The notes below the pieces were generated by a model. It made no database searches and was not told where the DNA came from. It worked only from the letters and a program-made list of their open reading frames with translations. This document shows positions 35,042-44,986 of a DNA stretch of 64,000 bases, piece by piece. Within the stretch, counting starts at the first letter, position 1; every line of letters starts with the position of its first letter. The position numbers were made by a program, and so were the translations under genes. The stretch is from Saccharicrinis sp050589685 (GTDB lineage Bacteria > Bacteroidota > Bacteroidia > Bacteroidales > Marinilabiliaceae): positions 62,001-126,000 of the forward strand of contig NZ_JBNGOS010000008.1 in assembly GCF_050589685.1 (NCBI RefSeq). The letters run 5' to 3'.

Positions 35042-35488
35042 ATGAAAACTTCTTTTTTATTCCTTTTTTTAATGATGTTTACGGTATTGGTAAACGCGCA
35101 AGAAAAATACTATTTCAGCAAAACAGTAGACTTATCGTTTGAAGAAGCCACAACAAAAACTAAAGCATCGTTAAAAGAACAAGGTTTTGGCATTGTAGCA
35201 GAATCGAATATGGATCAGATGTTAAAAGAGAAAATAAATGTCGATTTAAAGCCGTACAGGGTTATGGGAGCCTGTAATCCAAAGATTGCATATAAAGCCC
35301 TTCAAACAGAAGAAAATGTGGGGATTTTCTTGCCCTGTAAGGTTATTATCAAATTTGTTTCTGAAAATAAAACAGAAATAGTCATGGTAAACCCGACGGT
35401 TGCCATGCAAGCAGTTAACAACGCTGATGCTAAAAAGCTGTTTGATGAAGTTTCCGTATTGATGAAGAAAGCGTTAGATGGGATTTAA
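35042..35488 (+). CDS. DUF302 domain periplasmic protein
   Basis: Small exported protein. The ATG at 35042 begins a signal peptide (MKTSFLFLFLMMFTVLVNAQ); the upstream extension lacks one. The DUF302 domain occupies most of the mature protein, with the typical SFEEATTKTKASLKEQGFGIVAE opening and the central MGACNPKIAYKAL and IFLPCKVII blocks, including the two conserved cysteines. Function unknown; the family is often linked to redox or sulfur genes. Confidence 0.9.
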   Translation: MKTSFLFLFLMMFTVLVNAQEKYYFSKTVDLSFEEATTKTKASLKEQGFGIVAESNMDQMLKEKINVDLKPYRVMGACNPKIAYKALQTEENVGIFLPCKVIIKFVSENKTEIVMVNPTVAMQAVNNADAKKLFDEVSVLMKKALDGI

Positions 35489-35545
35489 GCCTGCGATGGT
35501 AGTGATTAAATAATGTAAAGATTAGCTACTGGCTACAACCTGATC

Positions 35546-36253
35546 TTACCTCTTCACTAAAAACAAATAGCCTTTACCTCTCAATGTCTGGATTTCGATA
35601 TTAGAATCCTCCTTAAAATAATTACGCAGTTTTTTAATGTACACATCCAGGTTTCGGGAGTTAAAAAAGGAATCGTCGCCCCATACGTTCATCAGTATTT
35701 CTTTGCGTTCGATAATCTGGCTTCCCTTGCCAGCCATCATTTGCAGCAATTCCCCTTCCCGGTTGGATAGCCTGATGGTGCCCGACGGTGCAAGTAATTC
35801 ATATCGCCGGGGAAAATATTTATAAAGCCCTATGGCAATTTCATCATGTACTTTTGTGGAGGTATTTTCCTGACCTTCTTTGTTCTGCTGGTGAATATTT
35901 ATTTGGTTGTTGATTCGGACAATAAGCTCTTCAATGCTAAATGGTTTACGTATGTAATCGGTTCCGCCTGCTTCAAATCCTTTTACCAGGTCTTCGGTGT
36001 TTATTTTGGCCGTTAAAAATATAATAGGCAGTGTTGGATACTTGACCCTTATTTTTTTACAAAGCTGGTAGCCATCTATATTAGGAAGCATAATGTCGAG
36101 CACACAAACATCAGGGATAAAATCGTCGAAGTAAGACATGACAAAGGCTCCATCTGTTTCCCATTGCACCTCAAAACCTTGCAGGCGAAGAGTGTCGTTA
36201 ACAATCTTGCCTAAATTGGGCTCATCTTCTACGTAAAGTATTTTTGATTTCAT
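35546..36253 (-). CDS. OmpR-family response regulator
   Basis: Two-component regulator of 235 residues starting at 36253 (MKSKILYVEDEP). Receiver domain with phospho-acceptor Asp in VCVLDIMLPN near residue 52 and Lys in YIRKPF near 103. The C-terminal winged-helix domain (about 140-235) contains the RNLDVYIKKLRNYF recognition helix. It follows its kinase by about 107 bases. Similar in layout to RprY of Bacteroides; the target is probably the barrel gene read in the other direction. Confidence 0.93.
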   Translation of the reverse strand: MKSKILYVEDEPNLGKIVNDTLRLQGFEVQWETDGAFVMSYFDDFIPDVCVLDIMLPNIDGYQLCKKIRVKYPTLPIIFLTAKINTEDLVKGFEAGGTDYIRKPFSIEELIVRINNQINIHQQNKEGQENTSTKVHDEIAIGLYKYFPRRYELLAPSGTIRLSNREGELLQMMAGKGSQIIERKEILMNVWGDDSFFNSRNLDVYIKKLRNYFKEDSNIEIQTLRGKGYLFLVKR

Positions 36254-36360
36254 CGGACTATTTAATAATAGTCCCAATATATAAATTTTCCACTTAAGGA
36301 CTACCCAAAAGTTAATTAGGTATTTATTCCGAATAGAATTAGTAGCTAACAGCTAATGAG

Positions 36361-37839
36361 CTAAACAGGAAACCTCAAGGTAAATTTACAGCCGCCCCCC
36401 TTTAAGTTTTCGGCTTTAATAGAGCCGTTGTGTTGTTGCATCACCAAATGCGCAAAGCTCAATCCAAGGCCATATCCTTTTACGTTATGCTGATCGCCTT
36501 TGGGCACCCTGAAGAACTTGTCGAATACCTTGTTAAGGTATTCTTTCGGGATGCCAGGCCCATTATCGCTCACTGCAATACATGCACGCCCGTTTTCCTG
36601 CCATAGCTCGAGTTGGATGGAAACATTATCGCCACCGTATTTGATGCTGTTGTCCATTAAGTTTTTAATTACTCCCTCCACATATACTTCATCAATTTTT
36701 GCAAGCAAAGGATCCTTTGAAAGTACTAATTTTACTTGTATTCCGCGCGATTGATTTATAAGATTCATCGAACGTGCCATGTCTTTTGCAAAGAGGTTTA
36801 AATCCAGCATATCCATATTGGTGTTTTGTGGCTGTTTTTCCATTTTGGCATGTTCCAGAACTCTGGTTGTCAGACTGTCTAATCGGTTCATCTCTTTCGA
36901 TACCATCTCAAGGTATTCTTCGGTGGTTTGCGCATCGGCTTTCAGACCAAAACTTCGGAGTGCTTCCAGCGCAACTTTCGCCGTGGCAACAGGAATCTTA
37001 AGCTCATGGGTGATATTGTTGATAAAATCGCTTCTTAGGATGTTTAACCTCATCTGTTTGAGGTAGCCCCTATAGGTAAAAATCAATGCAAAGGCGGTCA
37101 GGCTTAGCAGTACAAAAGCAAAAATAATTTGCGGAAGTATAACTTTTAACAGATACCAGATGAAGTCCTCTACAAGCAAGGCCAATTCATGATCTTTGGT
37201 ATTATAATTATACCTGTCAACATATATAGTTTCAGGATCGGGTTCAATTTCATTTTTTGCATCAAACCACACAGATGTTACTTTTATTCCTTTTTTATCT
37301 AAACGTTTTTGATACAGTTCTTTAAAGTAGGCTTTGTTGTATGGTAGGTGATATTTTTGAACTTGAATGGCAGGATAATGATAATATCCTGTCAATCCTC
37401 TGCGGTGAACGATGCTCCGCAGTGTATTTAAAGCCAACTGAAAGTTTTCTTCTTTATTTTCACGTGGATATTCCGAACTGTAATGGTTCTGTAGTTTGGT
37501 GGGAATTTCCTCATTTGTTTTCAGGAACTCCAAAATATCGTTCACAACCATTTTTTTGTGGGCATCTTCAAGTTCTATGTTTTCGAAACAAATGGTTTCG
37601 GGGTGAATGCTATCGGGGTTTTGAATAATGGGCAGAACAATACATTCATATATCTTAATATCCATCATATCGTAATTTGCAGCATAATAAGCATCCCGAA
37701 TATCCTTCCGCAATTTATCCTTCTCGCCATCGAACTGTGAAACCAACCAATAACCAACAAACAGGGTGAGCAGAAGTTGGCTGCTAATCATTAGAATTAT
37801 ATTGCGTAACCTGTTTTTGAATAACGAATCTCTTGCCAT
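36361..37839 (-). CDS. Membrane sensor histidine kinase
   Basis: Two membrane helices (about 11-33 and 230-253) bracket a ~195-residue periplasmic sensor region with no recognised fold. The HisKA box is NNITHELKIPVATAK (phospho-His in ITHELK). The HATPase part has DNSIKYGG (N box), SDNGPGIP (G1) and GYGLGLSFAH (G2). 492 residues. It resembles RprX-type kinases. It forms an operon with the response regulator and is divergent from the outer-membrane barrel gene at 38049. Confidence 0.93.
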   Translation of the reverse strand: MARDSLFKNRLRNIILMISSQLLLTLFVGYWLVSQFDGEKDKLRKDIRDAYYAANYDMMDIKIYECIVLPIIQNPDSIHPETICFENIELEDAHKKMVVNDILEFLKTNEEIPTKLQNHYSSEYPRENKEENFQLALNTLRSIVHRRGLTGYYHYPAIQVQKYHLPYNKAYFKELYQKRLDKKGIKVTSVWFDAKNEIEPDPETIYVDRYNYNTKDHELALLVEDFIWYLLKVILPQIIFAFVLLSLTAFALIFTYRGYLKQMRLNILRSDFINNITHELKIPVATAKVALEALRSFGLKADAQTTEEYLEMVSKEMNRLDSLTTRVLEHAKMEKQPQNTNMDMLDLNLFAKDMARSMNLINQSRGIQVKLVLSKDPLLAKIDEVYVEGVIKNLMDNSIKYGGDNVSIQLELWQENGRACIAVSDNGPGIPKEYLNKVFDKFFRVPKGDQHNVKGYGLGLSFAHLVMQQHNGSIKAENLKGGGCKFTLRFPV

Positions 37840-38048
37840 TGGAAATTAAACTGTCAATGAAAAATGTATCTGATTGATATAATGGCAAAAATAGAAGCTT
37901 TTATGTTGGCTGGGTTCATTCATTAACCTTAATTAACCTAGATTAGCCTGATGTTAATCTTGCATTTGCAATTCATTTTGTTATTTCGCAGTGCAAATTG
38001 TTTCGAACCTATAATTTAAGGTTCGGATCATGTGGATTAAAAATCAGA

Positions 38049-40721
38049 ATGAGCTGGATTAAATTAACGGTTATATTTTTGTTGGCTTCACTAACCATTC
38101 TCTCGCAAAACAAAGTGAACGTGAGCGGGAGGGTGATTGACGAGAAACAACAACTAGCCTTACCCGGAGCCACAGTTGTAGCAACAATTCCCGGCGATAC
38201 CACGTTTAGGGAAGGAACCATCGCAGGTAAGGATGGCACTTTTTCGCTGGATTTAACAGAGCAGAAATATTTTATTTCTGTTTCGTTTTTGGGATTTAAT
38301 AAGTTTACGGACACAGTTACCGTTGCCAACAATAATATGAATCTGGGCGAGATTAAGTTACGTGAGGAAAAATCCATACTCAACGAAGTAAAAGTGGTGA
38401 GCACCTTGGCCCCAACTTTTCAAAAAGGGGATACCACATTATTTAATCCTGATGCTTTTAGGGTGAGCCTGGATGCTACTGCTAACGATCTGCTATTAAA
38501 AATGCCCGGGTTTTATGCGGAAGAAGGCAAGTTGATGGCCATGGGCGATACCATTAGGGAAGTACTGTTAGATGGTAAAAAGCTTTTTGGGGCAGATGTT
38601 ACCCAAGCATTGAAAGTCATTCCACCAAAGATTATTAGAAGTATTGAAGTGTACCAATATAAGAGCGAGGGAACCAAACATTCGGGGTTTGAAGAAAGTA
38701 CTGAAGGAAGAACCGTGAATATTGTTACAAACCTCGATACCGACGCATTTGTGAGAAGTGAGTTATCAGCAGGAATAGGAAAAGAAGACCGTTTTGCCAC
38801 AGAAGGGTATTATAGCAGGTTTTTGGAGAGTAACCGGTTAAATGTGAATGCTAACCGAAATAATGTGCAAGTGCCGTTGCGGATAAACAGGGGAGGTGCA
38901 CAAAATTCTATTTCGGGCGATGAGGTGGAAAACAGCAGGGTAGGAGCCAATTTTGGATTAAGCGGCAAAACCGATCTAAACGTGAACTACACGTTAAGTG
39001 ATACAGAATCGGATAGTCATAGCAGCAGTAACCGTGAGTATGTGGCAGGAGCCTTGTTAGGTCAGACCTTCCTGCAAGACAATAATTCCATAAGCGAGTC
39101 GAACGGGCATAATATTGGATTAAGCCTTGGGAATGGCAAGAGTAAGAAAAAGGGTTACAATATTCATTTAAGCTTTGGTAAGAATAAATCGAAAAGAGAA
39201 AACGAAACGGAATCAGAAACGCGTTTAAACAAGGAGGTAATTAACGCAAGTACGAACAAAAACTTATCCCATAACGACAGGATAAACGTGAGTGGTGATT
39301 TTAATTACATGCACAAACTTAACGATAAAGGCCGGGCCCTTTCGGTTCAGATGGGGTATTCGTATAACGATAGCGAAGGCAATAATAAACAAGTGTCGCA
39401 AACACGAAATGGAGATGGGGATGTAAGCCAGAGCATTAACCAGTTTTCGGAAAGTAAGAGCAAAAACACCGACATTACTCTTGCTATATCTTTTAATGAG
39501 AAATTGGGTAAAAATGGACTGCTTTCCCTTGGGTATAAATACCGAAATTATAACCAGGAATCCGATAAAAGAACGATGAATTTTGATGAAGCCAGCAATG
39601 AATATGCAATATTGGATTCATTAACCTCAAGTAATTTCGATAATTTATCGGATGTACATATTGCCAAGTTGGGTTTTAGACACGATAAAGGAAAGATTAA
39701 AACGTATGCGGGCATTGACATAAAAAATACGACTATGGAAAGCATAGAGGTCTTCCCGGATGTACAAAAGTTTAAGGAAGAGTTTATTTCTATTCGGCCC
39801 AATGCCAAGTTTTCGTACACCACAAAATCGAAGCGTAACTATACTTTAAACTATGGCTTAAGACAAAGTATTCCATCATTAAATTACCTACAGGAAATCG
39901 TAAACAATTCCAACCCTTTATATATTTCAACAGGCAATCCAAACCTTAAGTTATCTTCAACTCATCAGGTAACTTTTTCTATGTCAAAATCAGATATGAA
40001 AAAGGCTTCGTTTATCACCCTACAATTAAGGGGAGGAATAACCAATAATATGGTGACGCAAGATAGGGTGGTAGCCCATAATGACACGGTTGTTTTGGGT
40101 TCCTATTTTTTACCGGCAGGAGGACAGTTGAGCAGTCCCGTAAATTTGGACGGTCAATATAGCTTGGGAATGAATGGAATCTATAGCTTACCGATTAAAA
40201 AACTGAAGTCGAAACTTAATTCAAGGACTGGGGTTTCATACAACAGAACACCCAATATTTTAAATGGTGTAAAAAACAATTCCAGTCGAATAAGCTTATC
40301 TCAAAGTTTTACGATGGCATCCAATATCCACGAAAAAATTGACTTTACCTTAACGTCACGTACCAATTACTCCTTCGTTGAAAACAACATAAGTACGTCA
40401 AGTCAATCGGGTACCTTTTCGCAGCGAACAGGGATAAACCTATACTATAATTTTTACAAGAAGTTTATTTTCAAATCGAATACAAGTCAATCCTTTACAG
40501 GAGCTTATGGGAGTTTAAAGAGTAAAAACAGATGGTTTGTTAACCTGGGGTTAAGCAAGAAACTATTTGCAGATAACCAGGGGGAGATCAGTTTTTCGAT
40601 GTATGATTTGGCCAACGACCAAAGCGATGTAACCCGTGATGTGAGCGACCTTTATATTTCAGAATCCTATAATCCAACTTTAAACAAATTTTACATGTTA
40701 AGTTTTTCATACAGTTTGTAA
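38049..40721 (+). CDS. TonB-dependent-receptor-like outer-membrane barrel
   Basis: Large outer-membrane protein of 890 residues. The ATG at 38049 precedes a signal peptide (ending TILSQ). CarboxypepD_reg-like domain first (NVSGRVIDEKQQLALPGATVV), then a plug-like part (EVLLDGKKLFGADVTQALK) and an OMP_b-brl_3-type barrel to the C-terminal aromatic residue region (FYMLSFSYSL). It lacks a SusD partner. Divergence from the two-component genes suggests regulation by them. The ligand is unknown. Confidence 0.87.
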   Translation: MSWIKLTVIFLLASLTILSQNKVNVSGRVIDEKQQLALPGATVVATIPGDTTFREGTIAGKDGTFSLDLTEQKYFISVSFLGFNKFTDTVTVANNNMNLGEIKLREEKSILNEVKVVSTLAPTFQKGDTTLFNPDAFRVSLDATANDLLLKMPGFYAEEGKLMAMGDTIREVLLDGKKLFGADVTQALKVIPPKIIRSIEVYQYKSEGTKHSGFEESTEGRTVNIVTNLDTDAFVRSELSAGIGKEDRFATEGYYSRFLESNRLNVNANRNNVQVPLRINRGGAQNSISGDEVENSRVGANFGLSGKTDLNVNYTLSDTESDSHSSSNREYVAGALLGQTFLQDNNSISESNGHNIGLSLGNGKSKKKGYNIHLSFGKNKSKRENETESETRLNKEVINASTNKNLSHNDRINVSGDFNYMHKLNDKGRALSVQMGYSYNDSEGNNKQVSQTRNGDGDVSQSINQFSESKSKNTDITLAISFNEKLGKNGLLSLGYKYRNYNQESDKRTMNFDEASNEYAILDSLTSSNFDNLSDVHIAKLGFRHDKGKIKTYAGIDIKNTTMESIEVFPDVQKFKEEFISIRPNAKFSYTTKSKRNYTLNYGLRQSIPSLNYLQEIVNNSNPLYISTGNPNLKLSSTHQVTFSMSKSDMKKASFITLQLRGGITNNMVTQDRVVAHNDTVVLGSYFLPAGGQLSSPVNLDGQYSLGMNGIYSLPIKKLKSKLNSRTGVSYNRTPNILNGVKNNSSRISLSQSFTMASNIHEKIDFTLTSRTNYSFVENNISTSSQSGTFSQRTGINLYYNFYKKFIFKSNTSQSFTGAYGSLKSKNRWFVNLGLSKKLFADNQGEISFSMYDLANDQSDVTRDVSDLYISESYNPTLNKFYMLSFSYSL

Positions 40722-40972
40722 TGTTGTAGCAAATGTGTTGGTCTGTTACAAACGGGATTACTCGTTCCCCATCCGGGTTTAATGAACGTTCTTCTCACTA
40801 AAGGGGGGCTTTTTTATATTCTTTAGGGCTTTGGCTACTTCACATCTTTTTTGTCATATCGTGCTATTTTCGTTTATCAAGAATAATAGGTTACAATAAG
40901 AACTCCTTTACCTCAAACCTTAAAAAATACTAATCCTTAGGTAGTACGGTAAAATAAACCTTCCTTTGTTTT
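40722..40972. other. Intergenic region
   Basis: Contains AAAGGGGGGCTTTTTTA near 40799-40816, a possible weak transcript end after the barrel gene, with no clear stem. Nothing else recognised. Confidence 0.3.
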
Positions 40973-41734
40973 ATGATAGAATCTATTATCAACCCTTTAC
41001 AAACCGATTGGACTATCTGGGGAATAACTGCTTTTTGTGCTCTGGTATCCGGAATGAGCAAAAGCGGGCTAAAAGGTTTTGCCATGATAAACATTCCTAT
41101 TTTGGCTAATTTATATGGGGGTATGGCCTCGGTGGGGATTCTTCTCCCGTTTCTTATTTTCGGAGATGTATTCGCAGTAATTTACTACAGACGGAGTGCA
41201 GAATGGAAATACATCAAAAAACTATTTCCCTGGGCTCTGTGCGGTGTAGTTTTAGCCACGTTCTTTGGCAAGTATATCAACGACGAACAGTTTAGGATTA
41301 GTATTGGAATTGCCATTATAATTTGTTTGGCACTTATCGTTTATAAAGATATTTCAGGAGGTAAGGAAATAATTACCGATAAAAAATGGTTTTCATCTTC
41401 GCTAGGTCTCTCGGGCGGTTTTGCCACCATGATAGGGAATGCAGCCGGCCCCATTTTTAACCTTTACCTCATGAGTATGCGTATGCCAAAAAACGCTTTT
41501 ATCGGAACCGGGGCAATATTCTATTTGATACTCAACACCATCAAGCTACCTATTCATTTCTTTTATTGGGATTCCATATCGATGAAAACATTACAGCTTA
41601 ATTTTGTTTTGTTGCCGATATTGTTGATAGGGGCATTTACCGGAAAACTAATTGTAAAACACATTCCCGAAAAGGCCTACCGTTATTTTGTGATTGGTGT
41701 GATTTCTGTTTCTGCCGTGCTGTTGTTTTTTTAA
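40973..41734 (+). CDS. TSUP family membrane permease (TauE/SafE-like)
   Basis: Inner-membrane protein of 253 residues with about seven to eight helices, of the sulfite/sulfoacetate exporter superfamily. The repeated half-motif is visible: ALVSGMSKSGLKGFAMI near 22-38 and GLSGGFATMIGNAAGPIFNLYLM near 143-165. Substrate cannot be assigned. It stands alone. Confidence 0.88.
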   Translation: MIESIINPLQTDWTIWGITAFCALVSGMSKSGLKGFAMINIPILANLYGGMASVGILLPFLIFGDVFAVIYYRRSAEWKYIKKLFPWALCGVVLATFFGKYINDEQFRISIGIAIIICLALIVYKDISGGKEIITDKKWFSSSLGLSGGFATMIGNAAGPIFNLYLMSMRMPKNAFIGTGAIFYLILNTIKLPIHFFYWDSISMKTLQLNFVLLPILLIGAFTGKLIVKHIPEKAYRYFVIGVISVSAVLLFF

Positions 41735-41830
41735 TTGAAGGGTATAGCCGTAAAACACAACAGTAATTAAACAGTAGTTAACACGACGTTTCCGTTTTCA
41801 ACGACAACCTTTATATTTTGGTCTACTGTA

Positions 41831-42706
41831 CTACCTCAACTCCACTACAAACCCAGCCTCAAACATTTCTTTAGCCTTTACCTTGATTACACCTTCCTTT
41901 TCTACAAAATTGCCATTGGAATCTTCACTATCTGCTATGCCTAGCCAAGGCTCAATGCAAACAAAAGGAGCTTTGGGTTTGGCCCATATGCCCAGGTAAT
42001 TAAAATCTGGAAACGACAAGGTCAGTGTGGTGTCGTTATTTTTATTTTTTAAGCTGACCAAACGGGATTTTAGGTTTTTAAATATTAAGGCATCCTTATC
42101 GAACAATGTGTCGGTAAGTGGTAAGATGTTCGTATTGTCCAGCACAAGTTCTGCCTCTCCACTGATAAGTCCCTCCTTTGAAACATTCCAGGTATGGTCG
42201 GTTTCGGAATGTTCAAACTCCAGGTAATAGTCACTGTACTTTTCACCTTCTTTTAATGGGCAGTTAAAGCCGGGATGTGCACCTAGCGAAAATAACATTT
42301 CATTATCCCCCAAATTAACCACCTTGTGATCAACAATTAATTTAGATTCAACGAGTTTAAACGTGATATAAAATTCAAATTCAAACGGAAACATCTTCAG
42401 CGAATGCGCATCATAAGTATACTTTAAGGTCAACGAGTCCTTGGAGATGCTTTCCAGTTCCAGGTTTTCGTTGTTTCGGAGAATACCATGCTTCGGGATA
42501 GAATATTCTTTACCCTTGTAGTTGTATTTGCCATCTTTTAGGCAACCGATGATAGGAAACAAAACCGGGGCATGACTGCCCCAAATGTCTGGATTTGCAT
42601 TCCACATAAATTCTTGCCCAGTTTTTAAGGACTTTAGGCTGCTTATTTCTGCTCCCTTATGCAGCACAGAAACCGATAAAAAGTTGTTTTGAATAGTATG
42701 GATCAT
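41831..42706 (-). CDS. Aldose 1-epimerase family protein (YeaD/GalM-like)
   Basis: Beta-sandwich mutarotase-like protein of 291 residues. Visible blocks are GAEISSLKSLKTGQEFMW (18-35), VLFPIIGCLK (48-57), SIPKHGILRN with the catalytic-site His (69-78), SLGAHPGFNCP with the second His (140-150), and C-terminal CIEPWLGIAD. Family members act on sugars or sugar phosphates. It converges on the TSUP gene with no clear terminator between. Confidence 0.9.
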   Translation of the reverse strand: MIHTIQNNFLSVSVLHKGAEISSLKSLKTGQEFMWNANPDIWGSHAPVLFPIIGCLKDGKYNYKGKEYSIPKHGILRNNENLELESISKDSLTLKYTYDAHSLKMFPFEFEFYITFKLVESKLIVDHKVVNLGDNEMLFSLGAHPGFNCPLKEGEKYSDYYLEFEHSETDHTWNVSKEGLISGEAELVLDNTNILPLTDTLFDKDALIFKNLKSRLVSLKNKNNDTTLTLSFPDFNYLGIWAKPKAPFVCIEPWLGIADSEDSNGNFVEKEGVIKVKAKEMFEAGFVVELR

Positions 42707-42844
42707 ATTGCTATTATACTAAAATGGATTAACAACAGTTAGGTTGTTTTCAATAATCGGCCCATTCTGCAAATCTCCGGAATATTATGTATTAACATCA
42801 CAGGAAAGTGCTGAAGCCATAATCAACAAATCATAAAAAGATAT

Positions 42845-43297
42845 TTACCCGTTATCCTCGGCATACCACTCCGCAAACGAGTTGGCGGTTTCATTGAGTC
42901 TTAGGCTATGCAGAACCGCCTCTTGTGGGAGACGCGATTTGATTCGTTCAGCCATCTCAATCAGCATATTTTCGCAGGTGGGTTGATAATCGGTCAATAT
43001 CACCCGCTCGCCCAATTCGGGTAACGATAACAGTGCCTGGTGTTCTGAATCTTTGTTCAATACCAAAGCGTGGTCTAACCTGTCCACCACTTCTTCGTTA
43101 ACAATTTGCTTAAGCTGGCCAAAATCCATTACCATCCCGTATTTTGGATCTTTTTTGTCTGCATTGGGCTCTCCTATCACCGTTACCCTTAAAATGTATG
43201 AATGCCCATGAAAATGTTTGCACAAGCCATTATAATTCAACAAGGCATGTGCCATCTCAAACCTGAACTCTTTGGTAAGTCGAATCTTCTTCCCCAT
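42845..43297 (-). CDS. queD: 6-carboxytetrahydropterin synthase
   Basis: Zinc enzyme of queuosine/7-deazaguanine synthesis, converting 7,8-dihydroneopterin triphosphate to carboxytetrahydropterin. 150 residues. Zinc ligands are His17 (EMAHAL), His30 and His32 (HFHGHSY), and the catalytic Cys26 lies in GLCKHFHGH; the MVMDFGQLK and CENMLIEMA motifs are also present. Cys26 separates it from plain PTPS enzymes. No other que genes lie in the window. Confidence 0.93.
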   Translation of the reverse strand: MGKKIRLTKEFRFEMAHALLNYNGLCKHFHGHSYILRVTVIGEPNADKKDPKYGMVMDFGQLKQIVNEEVVDRLDHALVLNKDSEHQALLSLPELGERVILTDYQPTCENMLIEMAERIKSRLPQEAVLHSLRLNETANSFAEWYAEDNG

Positions 43298-43634
43298 CTT
43301 TAATAACTCTTCTTAGTAAAAAAACTTTTTGGCCAAGCAGAAAAAAATATCAACTACCCAGACACAAGTATCATTTAATTTATGCCTTTTCGTTATCAAT
43401 ACCACGGCACTTTATGTATAACGCAGAGGATTATTTTTACTATTGTTACAGCTGTAGCATTCCTTTGTTTAGCGCGTGAGCCTCCCCAACGATGAACTGC
43501 TTAGCGCACATAGAATTTTAACTGTGCCAAACCTGCCGGGACAAAAAAACTTACACATTAACAAACCGGCAATAATCCAGCACGAACCAGTAAAGTATCA
43601 ATTATACTATATTTTATAACGAAAGTACAAGGTA
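43298..43634. other. Intergenic region
   Basis: No reading frame, strong hairpin or known RNA. A PreQ1-type leader was looked for upstream of queD and not seen. Confidence 0.3.
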
Positions 43635-43958
43635 TTATAGGTTAACCGTACACTTGCTCACGCAATTAACAATGTTTTGTAAGCTTTCGTGTTTTAAAGA
43701 ATAATACGTATTCTTACCTTCGCGCTGCGATACTAAAACTCCTTTGTCTTTTAAAATTCCAAGGTGGTGCGAAGTGGTGGATTGTTCAATATCCAGCAAC
43801 TTATGAATCTCGGTAACCGTCAGTCTGGTTCCTTCTTCTAGATGACTTAAAATAGCGATTCGCATGGGATGGGCTATCGCTTTTAGCATGCTGGCGGCAC
43901 GTTCCAGTTGAGCCGCATCTAAATCTTGTATCTTCATCTCTTTTACATATTCCTTCAT
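43635..43958 (-). CDS. ArsR-family winged-helix repressor
   Basis: DNA-binding regulator of about 107 residues. The ATG at 43958 (MKEYVKEMKIQ) is preferred; a TTG 30 bases upstream is also in frame. The wHTH spans KAIAHPMRIAILSHL, the recognition helix EQSTTSHHLGILKDKG, and the wing QREGKNTYYSL. Two C-terminal cysteines (NCVSKC) might sense metal or redox, but the classic ELCVCDL metal motif is absent. Divergent from the methyltransferase gene, with a shared 140-base region containing an inverted repeat. Confidence 0.9.
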   Translation of the reverse strand: MKEYVKEMKIQDLDAAQLERAASMLKAIAHPMRIAILSHLEEGTRLTVTEIHKLLDIEQSTTSHHLGILKDKGVLVSQREGKNTYYSLKHESLQNIVNCVSKCTVNL

Positions 43959-44009
43959 AGCTGGCACATTTATAGTTGTAGACAGCAAACAATTACTAAT
44001 GCAAATATA

Positions 44010-44059
44010 TAAATATGTTGGCTAACAACCTTAACATATCGACAATATTTACATATTTA
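44010..44059. promoter_or_regulatory. Candidate ArsR operator
   Basis: TAAATATGT (44010-44018) and ACATATTTA (44051-44059) are exact inverted repeats 32 bases apart in the divergent promoter region between the ArsR regulator and the methyltransferase. AT-rich palindromes are usual for this regulator family; binding is an inference. Confidence 0.45.
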
Positions 44060-44098
44060 GATGCGTTTTTATATATTTGACATCAAGAAAAATAATAA

Positions 44099-44986
44099 AT
44101 GGCAAACCTCGATTTTAAAGAGCAAAGTTACACCGCTCACGAACAGCACTACCAAGGAAACGAAAAGGTTTTTCGACGACTGGAAAATAAGGACAGTATT
44201 GACTTTTGGCGGCACGAAAGGATGTATAAAACACTTGCTCCTTTTATAACGGATAAAAACGACAGCTGGCTTACCGTTGGTGATGGTATTGGAACAGATG
44301 CTAACTGGCTGCAGGACCATGGTTTAAACGTGGTAGCCTCAGATATTTCGGAGGTGGTATTAACTAAGGCGTTTGAAAAGGGTTTTGTAAATAAATTTAG
44401 TAAAGAAAACGCTGAACATTTAAGTTTCGACGACCAATCTTTTGACTATATATTTTGCAAGGAAGCGTATCATCATTTCCCACGCCCGTATTTGGCTTTA
44501 TATGAAATGATACGCGTATCAACAAAAGCAGTTATACTTATCGAACCTGAAGATATTGGGATTCAGATGTCATTCATCGTATTTATTAAAAACATTCTCG
44601 ACAGAATTTCACCTACGTTGATCAATAAAGTCTGGAAAAACCGTTTTTCGTTTGAAGAGGTAGGCAATTACGTCTATAAAATCTCCGAAAGGGAATTGGA
44701 AAAAGTAGCCATGGGAATCAACCTTCCCTGTATTGCGTTTAAAGGAATCAATGATTACTACACTAATTCATTAGACCTCTCCCAACCTACCAGTAATAAA
44801 AAGATCCTAAATAAAGTTAAGGCTAAAATAAGGACTAAGAATGTATTGTGCAAACTTGGCCTGATTCCGTATCAATTGAAGACCTGCGTGGTTTTCAAGA
44901 CGACCCCAACACCTGAAGTGAAAGCAAAAATGCAAGAACAGGGCTTTAAGTTTGTTGAAATGGCCAGGAATCCTTATTTAAAATAA
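44099..44986 (+). CDS. Class I SAM-dependent methyltransferase
   Basis: 295 residues. The Rossmann-type SAM site is recognisable: WLTVGDGIGTDANWL near 60-74 (motif I), VVASDIS near 82-88 (motif II), FDYIFCKEAYHHFPRP near 116-131 (motifs IV-V). The C-terminal half does not match a family I can name. Target unknown. Its divergent ArsR neighbour suggests that it is repressed until a signal arrives. Confidence 0.82.
   Translation: MANLDFKEQSYTAHEQHYQGNEKVFRRLENKDSIDFWRHERMYKTLAPFITDKNDSWLTVGDGIGTDANWLQDHGLNVVASDISEVVLTKAFEKGFVNKFSKENAEHLSFDDQSFDYIFCKEAYHHFPRPYLALYEMIRVSTKAVILIEPEDIGIQMSFIVFIKNILDRISPTLINKVWKNRFSFEEVGNYVYKISERELEKVAMGINLPCIAFKGINDYYTNSLDLSQPTSNKKILNKVKAKIRTKNVLCKLGLIPYQLKTCVVFKTTPTPEVKAKMQEQGFKFVEMARNPYLK

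Noticed and set aside
37341..37628. Plus-strand frames inside the histidine kinase gene
   Set aside because: Overlap fully with a well-supported kinase in the other direction and show no recognisable protein features.
42845..43640. PreQ1 riboswitch for queD
   Set aside because: The upstream region lacks a compact C-rich hairpin followed by an A-rich tail.
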